Of a DNA stretch of 64,000 nt, positions 57,555 through 64,000 are shown piece by piece. Position 1 is the stretch's first letter. The number at the start of each line of letters is the position of its first letter. The notes beneath the pieces are model-generated. The model was not told the DNA's origin. It saw only the letters and a list, made by a program, of their open reading frames with translations, and searched no databases. The DNA is from Polynucleobacter sp. MWH-Loch1C5 (GTDB lineage Bacteria; Pseudomonadota; Gammaproteobacteria; Burkholderiales; Burkholderiaceae). A program made the translations under genes and the position numbers. The stretch spans positions 372,001 to 436,000 of the forward strand of contig NZ_JACVPR010000001.1 in NCBI RefSeq assembly GCF_018881775.1. The letters run 5' to 3'.

Positions 57555-58193
57555 TTAAGTACGTGGAATCCAGCGGGATTGTTTGGCTAAATGGCTCAAA
57601 GCCCGGCAATTAGAGGCGAGCGGGCGTAATTGGGGCCAGATTTGCATCAATAGCTCTGCGGTGGCGAAGGTATCTGCTGCAGCTTGATGCCTAACCGCAC
57701 ACTGAATGCCAAAATGCGCCATCCATTGATCTAGAGTACGGGCTTTAATTTGTGGGTAACTGGCTGCCGCCAAGGGCTCAATATCAATCCAAAGGTTCTT
57801 GATTTTTTTACCAATAAAATACTGATACGCCCGCTGAATCATGGCTTCATCAAAGGCTGCATGAAATGCAAAGAGCGGAGAGTTACCCACCCAATCTCGA
57901 AATTGCGACAAAACCAGGACTGGATCTTGACCCGAGCGTTGGGCATGAGCACCAATCCCGTGTAACAAGATATTGTCCTTATCCGAGACCTCATCTTGCC
58001 GAAGTACTGCCTCAAAACTATCACTGAGATCGAGCGTGATTTTCTGTTTGGCATGATCGACCTGTATCGCTAAAGCTGCGATGGCCAATAAACGATCTCG
58101 ATAAGGATCTAGACCACTCGTCTCGACATCCAAGACGATCCAACGATTTTCATCGGCGCCCGTTGAAGAAAAGAATCTATCAAACCAAGACAT
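57555..58193 (-). CDS. 3'-5' exonuclease, DnaQ/Pol III epsilon-like
   Basis: The protein has 212 residues from ATG 58193 (MSWFDRFF). Exo I motif VLDVETSGLDP is at residues 18-28 (Asp, Glu). Exo II lies near FAFHAAFDEAMI, and Exo III has AVRHQAAADTFATAELL with the His and Asp of the DEDDh class. The frame extends to 58280 inside the upstream gene, but the extra residues look unrelated. It begins 1 base after the cNMP/CBS gene. This gene pair is recurrent beside VC_2705 symporters. Confidence 0.88.
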   Translation of the reverse strand: MSWFDRFFSSTGADENRWIVLDVETSGLDPYRDRLLAIAALAIQVDHAKQKITLDLSDSFEAVLRQDEVSDKDNILLHGIGAHAQRSGQDPVLVLSQFRDWVGNSPLFAFHAAFDEAMIQRAYQYFIGKKIKNLWIDIEPLAAASYPQIKARTLDQWMAHFGIQCAVRHQAAADTFATAELLMQIWPQLRPLASNCRALSHLAKQSRWIPRT

Positions 58194-58194
58194 C

Positions 58195-60105
58195 TTAACG
58201 ACCATAGTCCAGTTCCAGACGCTGCTGGAGGGTTCTGATGGTTTTAATCGACTCCTTAAGAATCCGTCGATCAATATCATTCAAGGATGCGTACTCCATC
58301 ATATTGGGATTGTCTGCTATTGAAGCTCCTTCAATCTGTATCGACAGGCGTAGCATTTGTAAAAACTCAAAGGCGCTCACCCATGCCTCATACTCACGCT
58401 CAGGGACTTCTAGAGCCCGACCCACTTGCAATAAGCGCTCACGCGTACTGGTGACAGTAATACCTTTAGCAAGAGAATAAATACGTGCGGCATCGACCAC
58501 AATGGCCGTGCCCTGCATTTTTAAATCAATACATTCTTTGCCAGCTACTTTTTGCGTATCAATACCACCATGCCAACTGATAGGCACTCGCATACGTAAT
58601 GAATTATCAGCCAGTAGCTTAATGAAACGTGGAATCGCTTGAGCTTGACGTGTAACTAAATCACGCATAGGCGTGACTAGATCAGCGTTACCTGCGACCA
58701 CACGGAAGTCAAAATAAATACTAGCGTTCAACAAATCTTCAGGACTACCATGCTCAATCCAATGGGAAAAGCGTTCGAGCCACTCAGTATCTGATAAACA
58801 AATTTTGGGATTGCTCGCCATGACTTGCCCTTTACACAAGGGGTAGCCACATGCATCGAGGGCAAGATTCACTTCTTTTGCAAAACTCAAATACTTGTTG
58901 CGTTCAGCATCGGGGTCAGAGCTTACAAAAACTAAAGCATTGTCTTGATCCGTCGCAATCGTTTGCTCACCCCGCCCTTCCGAACCTAGAGCCAACCAAG
59001 CAAAGGTCTTCAAATCCAACTGATGTTGATTGGCATGAATGAGTACCAAACGCTCACAAATTAAATCATTAAGATGGCTAATCAGAGCCGTGAGTTGCCG
59101 AGCCTGAACTCCTTGCCCCAATAAATTCTTGGCGAAATTCCTAATATCTTTTGCACAGGTGATGAGTGTCGCGACATCCTCGGCAGTCCGAATCGCGCTA
59201 CTAATATTTTTAAGAGACAAACGCTGCGCAGCAAATAAATCACGCTCAGATACGATATTGACAATCTCCTGGCCATCCATGACAGGTACATGACGAATAC
59301 CATACTTAGACATCATCAAGGCAGCATCCTGCGCGGTATCCATGACCGTTAAAGCCTTAACCCCCCGAGTCATGACGTCTGAAATGGGTCGTTCAAGACT
59401 GACTGCAGGCATGGTGACACGACCTAAAATGTCATAGCGCGTCAAAATACCGACTAAGTCTTTTTGGCTATTCGTCACCAGAATCGACCCTACCCGACGC
59501 TCATGCATTTGCTTTAAAGCTTCTTGAATCGATGTGTGCTCCTGTACAAAGAGTGGTTTTTTTCTAGGCAAGGCCCCCAAAGGCGTCTCTAACGACTGTT
59601 CGGCAAAAACCTGCGAGGCGTAATGGCGTTGCAGAATTTTTCTCGACTGCTCCAAAAACTTGAGAATTCTTTGATTCAGAAAATCAGCAAATGGTCCAGA
59701 CTGCTCAGCCAATTGCAACATCGCATCACGACTGATGGTCAAACAAAAACAATCCCCCTGGGCAGAATAAGTGGCTGTCACAGCACGCCCAGCCATCGCT
59801 GCACTCACGGGGAAAAATTCACCGGTTTCAATGGCATGAGCAGCACCGGCTTCTTGTGCAATTCCTTTACGGGCTACGACCGTACCTTGACGTACAAAAT
59901 ATAAACGGTTAATCGGTCCATGATTGGGATCCAGAATGACTTCATCAGGCTCGAAATAGGATTCTTTGGCAGCTTTAATAAATTGATCGATGTGTTCTGC
60001 CTGCATTTCTGAAAATGGCAAGACCTGCATCAATTGTTGGCGCAAGTTCACCACCAAACTTTTTGACGGACTTAAATCTTTAGGCATTTCATGAATTTCC
60101 GACAT
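58195..60105 (-). CDS. cNMP-binding/CBS/DUF294 putative nucleotidyltransferase
   Basis: A 636-residue multidomain protein. A cyclic-nucleotide-binding-like domain spans about 20-150, and a CBS pair spans about 165-290 (VGSILVTNSQKDLVGILTRYDIL, IRHVPVMDGQEIVNIVSERDL). A GlnD-like nucleotidyltransferase (DUF294) follows with GSEGRGEQTIATDQDNA near residue 377, then a substrate-binding DUF294 C-terminal domain. ATG 60105 has GGGAGG at 6 bases, and the TTG one codon earlier is not needed. It probably senses nucleotides and modifies a protein or metabolite, perhaps controlling the symporter. That link is inferred from recurrent neighbourhood. Confidence 0.88.
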   Translation of the reverse strand: MSEIHEMPKDLSPSKSLVVNLRQQLMQVLPFSEMQAEHIDQFIKAAKESYFEPDEVILDPNHGPINRLYFVRQGTVVARKGIAQEAGAAHAIETGEFFPVSAAMAGRAVTATYSAQGDCFCLTISRDAMLQLAEQSGPFADFLNQRILKFLEQSRKILQRHYASQVFAEQSLETPLGALPRKKPLFVQEHTSIQEALKQMHERRVGSILVTNSQKDLVGILTRYDILGRVTMPAVSLERPISDVMTRGVKALTVMDTAQDAALMMSKYGIRHVPVMDGQEIVNIVSERDLFAAQRLSLKNISSAIRTAEDVATLITCAKDIRNFAKNLLGQGVQARQLTALISHLNDLICERLVLIHANQHQLDLKTFAWLALGSEGRGEQTIATDQDNALVFVSSDPDAERNKYLSFAKEVNLALDACGYPLCKGQVMASNPKICLSDTEWLERFSHWIEHGSPEDLLNASIYFDFRVVAGNADLVTPMRDLVTRQAQAIPRFIKLLADNSLRMRVPISWHGGIDTQKVAGKECIDLKMQGTAIVVDAARIYSLAKGITVTSTRERLLQVGRALEVPEREYEAWVSAFEFLQMLRLSIQIEGASIADNPNMMEYASLNDIDRRILKESIKTIRTLQQRLELDYGR

Positions 60106-60166
60106 CAATAGCCTCCCTATAATGAGGTCTAGCTTATCAAAGAAAGAAAAACCTTATACTTCCTTT

Positions 60167-60802
60167 ATGACTCGATTATCTGATTTACGTCAAACTTATA
60201 TGAAAGGCAGCCTTTCTGAGGAGGATGTCGCGAAAGACCCTACTGAGCAGTTTCATATTTGGTTTGAACAGGCACGCCAATCTGAGATTGCTGAACCCAA
60301 TGCCATGACGGTCGCTAGCATAGATGCATCAGGCAAGCCCAGTGCACGAGTAGTCTTAATTAAAGAAGTGGATCAGCGTGGCTTTGTCTTTTTTACGAAC
60401 TACGAGAGTCGTAAAGGCCAAGCACTGATTGCCAATCCCCATGCCGCTCTCTTGTTCTTCTGGCCAGAACTAGAAAGACAAATCCGTATCGAAGGACGCG
60501 TCGAGAAAATTGATGCTAGCGAGAGTGATGCTTATTACCACTCACGCCCACTCGACTCCCGTATTGGGGCGTGGGCATCACCGCAAAGCCAAGTGATTTC
60601 CGGGCGTAGTTATTTAGTCGCTAAAGCCGCTGAGTATGGTCTCAAATTTGCCTTAAATCCCCCACGCCCACCTCACTGGGGAGGCTTTCGAGTTATTCCT
60701 GAGCAATTTGAGTTTTGGCAAGGACGTCCTTCGCGTCTGCATGACCGTATTCAATATATCCAAGAAAACGGTCAGTGGCGCACACAACGCTTAGCGCCCT
60801 AA
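60167..60802 (+). CDS. pdxH: Pyridoxamine 5'-phosphate oxidase
   Basis: This FMN enzyme makes pyridoxal 5'-phosphate from PNP or PMP. The 211-residue protein from ATG 60167 has EPNAMTVASIDASGKPSARVVLIKEVD, FFTNYESRKGQAL and LLFFWPELERQIRIEGRVEK. The C-terminal WQGRPSRLHDRIQYIQ is the substrate-binding signature. The longer start at 60122 lacks support. It is upstream of and convergent to msrA. Confidence 0.97.
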   Translation: MTRLSDLRQTYMKGSLSEEDVAKDPTEQFHIWFEQARQSEIAEPNAMTVASIDASGKPSARVVLIKEVDQRGFVFFTNYESRKGQALIANPHAALLFFWPELERQIRIEGRVEKIDASESDAYYHSRPLDSRIGAWASPQSQVISGRSYLVAKAAEYGLKFALNPPRPPHWGGFRVIPEQFEFWQGRPSRLHDRIQYIQENGQWRTQRLAP

Positions 60803-60821
60803 AGACACTTTTGTATGACTG

Positions 60822-61352
60822 CTAATCTTTTAGATATTGGCTAAATTGTTGGCGAAACTTCTGTACTTTAGGCCCCACCACAAAAGCACAATATCCCTGA
60901 AAAGGATGATTTACAAAATAATTTTGGTGATAGGCTTCCGCTGGGTAATACACGCCTAATGGACTGAGCTCAGTGACGATAGGGTCACTATAAATACCCC
61001 GCTCTTCGAGTTGCTCGATGGTCTGCCTGGCAACTCTCTCTTGCTCAGCACCCTGGTAATAAATCACTGAACGGTATTGAGTACCCACATCGTTACCCTG
61101 GCGATTTAAAGTCGTTGGATCATGAATCGCAAAAAAGACTTCGAGGATCTGCGCATAAGAAATGATTGTCGTATCAAACTCGACCTTCACCACTTCAGCA
61201 TGTCCTGTGCTTCCTGTACAAATAGACTCATAATCAGGGTTGAGGGTATGACCACCGGTATAACCTGACTCGACATGACGCACGCCTTGCAGCTGCTGAT
61301 ACACCGCTTCTAAGCACCAGAAACAACCCCCACCTAACACCGCATAGTCCAT
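60822..61352 (-). CDS. msrA: Peptide methionine sulfoxide reductase A
   Basis: It repairs S-epimers of methionine sulfoxide. The 176-residue protein from ATG 61352 has the catalytic motif GGGCFWCLEAVYQQL at residues 7-21. The following motifs SGYTGGHTLNPDYESICTGSTGHAE and GNDVGTQYRSVIYY are intact. The frame to 61424 overlaps the polymerase gene and adds 24 residues, so it is rejected as the start. No MsrB domain is attached. Confidence 0.96.
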   Translation of the reverse strand: MDYAVLGGGCFWCLEAVYQQLQGVRHVESGYTGGHTLNPDYESICTGSTGHAEVVKVEFDTTIISYAQILEVFFAIHDPTTLNRQGNDVGTQYRSVIYYQGAEQERVARQTIEQLEERGIYSDPIVTELSPLGVYYPAEAYHQNYFVNHPFQGYCAFVVGPKVQKFRQQFSQYLKD

Positions 61353-61393
61353 AAACAGTGACTTTCTATTGTTTTCATGAAGAAGGCTTGATG

Positions 61394-62704
61394 CTAATGC
61401 TTTCCAGGTTTTCCTGCTGACCAAACACCCAAGCCCCCCTCTTCTAAATTGAGATCTGGAATGTGGTTAAAAGCAATACGGGGCGGCCCTTTCTCAATCG
61501 CATGATGAGCTCCCCCAAAGTACAAAGTATTTTTACCGTAACGCAAATTAATGGCATCTAAAGCCTCATCTAAAGGATGCTGATCATCTTCAAACATACT
61601 CAGCGTGATTCCTGCAGCATTCTCTAATTCACTCAAAATAACACCCACAGCAACAGGTTGTACATGGGATTCACGAGGATAGTGTTGCCACATAGTTTCT
61701 AAAGCCTTCAAAAAAGTGGTGGTTTGTTGTGTGGCCCCAAACTGAACTTCATCTGCCCAACGTAAATAACTATGCTCAGCCTTCCTAGAACCTCGAATCA
61801 CTAACTTCACTTTGACCGTCAATCTCTTAGAGGCAAAGCCATAATGTCTTAAACGTGCTGCAGCACGCTGCAAGAGGCGATGCGCCACCGCAAATGCACC
61901 GGTCGCATTGCGGTATTCTGGAGGCAACACATGCGAGTGTGAAACCGATGACTTTTCTGTCGCAGGGTCTGGCACCCACTCCCCACGCAGACGCGCCCAC
62001 ATACGCTCGCCTTCAACCCCACCCCAAACACGTCGCAATTCAGCTTGGCTGGCAGCACATAATTTGGCAACCGTATCAATCCCATAACGGTGTAAACGTT
62101 CTTCCATGGCCACACTGATGCCATTGAGATCTCGTAGAGCCAAACGATGCAAAATATTCGGCAAATCAGCCTGCTCAATCACCACTAAACCATTGGGCTT
62201 TTGCATATTACTCGCCGTTTTTGCCAAATAACGATTAGGCGCAATGCCAATTGAACAGCGCAAATATTCCCCAACGCGGGTATAAATAGCTTCTTTAATT
62301 TGTATAGCGAGACGCTCAGCATTAGCACGCTCACGATCACGCCCGCTTAACTCACACCACATCTCATCAATCGAACGCACTGCGGTCACAGGCAAACACG
62401 ACTCTACGGCAGCAATCAAACGATGGTGCAAACGAATGTATTCAGGGGGCCTGGCTTCGACAATTTCAATGCCGGGGCATAAGCGTTTTGCCTCACGCAC
62501 ACCCGTTCCTGTTTTGACGCCAAACCGCTTGGCCTCCACGCTAGCAGCAATACAACAAGTGCTATCCGTCACTACTGCAACAATACCCACAGGCTTACCT
62601 CGTAAATCAGGTCGCATTTGTTGCTCAGCCGAGGCAAAATACGAGTTGAAATCAACGTATAAAGCTCGTAAAGCTGTTGGCGTTGTTTGTGTAACAGATT
62701 TCAT
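61394..62704 (-). CDS. Y-family DNA polymerase, probably SOS-induced
   Basis: The 436-residue protein has the IMS catalytic domain. It starts LYVDFNSYFASAEQQ (metal Asp and steric-gate region), then RSIDEMWCEL near residue 111, the Asp-Glu pair of the active site. A helix-hairpin-helix region lies near GISVAMEERLHRYGI and a little-finger domain covers about 255-370. It is closest to the UmuC/ImuB-DinB group but does not match E. coli UmuC or DinB closely, and no umuD lies beside it. ATG 62704 is the only plausible start, and a LexA operator ends one base before it, so translation may be leaderless. Confidence 0.88.
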   Translation of the reverse strand: MKSVTQTTPTALRALYVDFNSYFASAEQQMRPDLRGKPVGIVAVVTDSTCCIAASVEAKRFGVKTGTGVREAKRLCPGIEIVEARPPEYIRLHHRLIAAVESCLPVTAVRSIDEMWCELSGRDRERANAERLAIQIKEAIYTRVGEYLRCSIGIAPNRYLAKTASNMQKPNGLVVIEQADLPNILHRLALRDLNGISVAMEERLHRYGIDTVAKLCAASQAELRRVWGGVEGERMWARLRGEWVPDPATEKSSVSHSHVLPPEYRNATGAFAVAHRLLQRAAARLRHYGFASKRLTVKVKLVIRGSRKAEHSYLRWADEVQFGATQQTTTFLKALETMWQHYPRESHVQPVAVGVILSELENAAGITLSMFEDDQHPLDEALDAINLRYGKNTLYFGGAHHAIEKGPPRIAFNHIPDLNLEEGGLGVWSAGKPGKH

Positions 62705-62705
62705 A

Positions 62706-62727
62706 ATACTGTATAAATATACAGTAT
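62706..62727. promoter_or_regulatory. LexA (SOS) operator
   Basis: A perfect 22-base palindrome, ATACTGTATA-AA-TATACAGTAT, contains CTGT-N8-ACAG at 62709-62724, the proteobacterial LexA consensus. It abuts the polymerase ATG (62704) on the minus strand and lies 33 bases before the aldehyde dehydrogenase ATG (62761) on the plus strand, so it could control both. Confidence 0.93.
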
Positions 62728-62760
62728 AAAAATAAATTGGCCTATAGTGAGATAAAAATA

Positions 62761-64000
62761 ATGAATGCCCTACACCTACAACTCGAAGATCTAAAAAAGG
62801 CTTATCAACACGATGCCAATCCCAGTTACGAAGTGCGTAAAGAAAGAATCTTGCGCGTCGTGCAAATGATTGATCGTTATGAAGATAATTTGTGCAAGGT
62901 GGTCCAAGCAGACTTCGGCTATCGCCACCCTGTGGAAACTCGTTTGGCTGAATTGAATATGGTCAGACAAGCAGCTAAACATACGATTAAACATTTACGC
63001 GAATGGATGCGCCCACAACTAGCGGAAGTCCCTTGGCATTTACGACCCTCTCGCGCCTGGACTCAAGCCCAAGCTAAAGGGGTCGTGGGTATCGTCAGCC
63101 CGTGGAATTACCCAATCCAGTTAGCCCTGGTGCCAGCGATTGCCGCCTTAGCCGCAGGCAATCGAGTTTGGCTCAAGCCTTCTGAACGCAGCCCGAGAAC
63201 ATCTGGCTATTTAGCCACACTGATTAATGAATTTTTTCACCCTCTAGAGTTTTCTGTCACCACAGGCGATGCTCAAGTCGCTCGTGATTTTGTGAGCCTA
63301 CCTTTTGACCATTTATTTTTTACGGGCTCTACCGCTGTTGGAAAAATGGTCATGCGCGCTGCAGCTGACCACCTAACACCTGTGACTCTCGAATTAGGCG
63401 GCAAAAGTCCTGCCATGATTGCCAGCGATGCCGACATTGAAGATGCAGCACGACGTATTGCCTACGGCAAATTACTCAATAACGGTCAAACCTGTATTGC
63501 TCCAGATTACGTCTTATTACAAAGTGCCCAGAAAGAACATTTCTTAAAAGCCTTGCATACCGCTGTGAGAGAACTGTATGGCAAGACAGAGCTCACTCAA
63601 GCGATCGATGCACGCCAACAAGAACGCTGGGAACAATTAACGCAAGAGGCAGTCAGTAAAGGGGCACAACGTCATGAGCTATTAGATCCTCTAGCGACTG
63701 GTTTTACACCCTGCGCTTTAACTCAAGTACCCCACAATAGCCTCATCATGCAAGAAGAAATCTTTGGTCCTATCTTGCCCATCATTGAAGTTGCAGACAG
63801 CGCTGCCGCCATCGAGTATGTACAAAATCATGAACGCCCTCTTGCACTTTATTGGTTTGGAAAAAACAAAAAGCAATTGCAAACAGTGCTCGAGCAAACC
63901 CACTCAGGAGGCGTGGCTATCAACGACACCCTATTGCACATCACCGTTGAGAATTTACCTTTTGGAGGTATTGGCCCTAGTGGCATGGGTGCTTATCACG
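62761..64000 (+). CDS. Aldehyde dehydrogenase, coniferyl-aldehyde-dehydrogenase-like, 3' end outside window
   Basis: The reading frame is open to the window end (413 codons seen). NAD-aldehyde-dehydrogenase motifs are present: VGIVSPWNYPIQLAL, WLKPSERSPRTS, FFTGSTAVGKMVM, VTLELGGKSPAMI with the general-base Glu, and the catalytic cysteine in NNGQTCIAPDYVLL. QEEIFGPILP lies near the visible end. The GQTCIAPDY form is typical of coniferyl aldehyde and fatty-aldehyde dehydrogenases. The membrane-anchor region, if any, lies beyond the window. It is divergent from the SOS polymerase. Confidence 0.9.
   Translation, partial: MNALHLQLEDLKKAYQHDANPSYEVRKERILRVVQMIDRYEDNLCKVVQADFGYRHPVETRLAELNMVRQAAKHTIKHLREWMRPQLAEVPWHLRPSRAWTQAQAKGVVGIVSPWNYPIQLALVPAIAALAAGNRVWLKPSERSPRTSGYLATLINEFFHPLEFSVTTGDAQVARDFVSLPFDHLFFTGSTAVGKMVMRAAADHLTPVTLELGGKSPAMIASDADIEDAARRIAYGKLLNNGQTCIAPDYVLLQSAQKEHFLKALHTAVRELYGKTELTQAIDARQQERWEQLTQEAVSKGAQRHELLDPLATGFTPCALTQVPHNSLIMQEEIFGPILPIIEVADSAAAIEYVQNHERPLALYWFGKNKKQLQTVLEQTHSGGVAINDTLLHITVENLPFGGIGPSGMGAYH

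Noticed and set aside
62761-64000. Aldehyde dehydrogenase as a truncated pseudogene
   Set aside because: The frame is open to the last base, so the missing end is due to the window edge only.

Overview
The window is a gene-dense, moderate-GC stretch of a betaproteobacterial chromosome. Three things point to Burkholderiales, most likely a compact-genome Polynucleobacter-like relative: the order gyrA-serC-pheA-hisC-tyrA-aroA-cmk-rpsA-ihfB-lapA, a one-piece tmRNA with tag ANDERYALAA, and a cyanophycin locus of the beta type. The genus is an inference from gene order. There are no rRNA genes, separate tRNA genes, insertion sequences, prophages or CRISPR arrays. Genes often overlap by 1-17 bases, including at convergent 3' ends.

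Layout. 1-12416 (minus strand) is the mixed-function supraoperon from gyrA to a lapA-like gene cut by the window edge. It joins DNA topology, serine, phenylalanine, tyrosine and chorismate biosynthesis, CMP kinase, ribosomal protein S1 and IHF-beta, with an L-2-hydroxyglutarate-oxidase-like flavoprotein between aroA and cmk. 12.5-18.3 kb (plus) carries an OmpA-type lipoprotein/porin-like protein, ubiG, gph, chrA, selU and an orphan 7-TM histidine kinase. 18.5-18.9 kb holds ssrA (tmRNA). 18.9-34.2 kb mixes ogt, a SLAC1/TehA channel, a ferric-reductase-like flavocytochrome, uup, an RluF-type pseudouridine synthase, trhP, a transglutaminase-like protein, crcB, a LOG protein, a beta-CASP RNA hydrolase, ilvD and a PCu(A)C copper chaperone.

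34.2-42.8 kb has a metallophosphoesterase coupled to a protein kinase-universal stress protein fusion, two transporters, pepN, fbp and ald. 42.8-44.2 kb encodes an amino-acid permease coupled to ald. 44.4-53.1 kb is the most distinctive region. Two divergent units meet at a 139-bp gap: cphA' and cphA (cyanophycin synthetases) to the right, and an ABC exporter with zinc ribbon, a DUF1854 protein and a Tgl-like transglutaminase homologue to the left. The two synthetases have complementary intact and degraded active-site motifs.

53.1-64.0 kb has tcdA, a sodium:solute symporter with its small subunit, a TPR protein, an exonuclease plus cNMP/CBS/nucleotidyltransferase pair, pdxH, msrA, and a Y-family DNA polymerase. 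A perfect LexA-type operator abuts the polymerase start codon and lies between it and a divergent aldehyde dehydrogenase that runs off the window.

Functional assignments rest on recognisable motifs and on remembered family features. No database search was possible.
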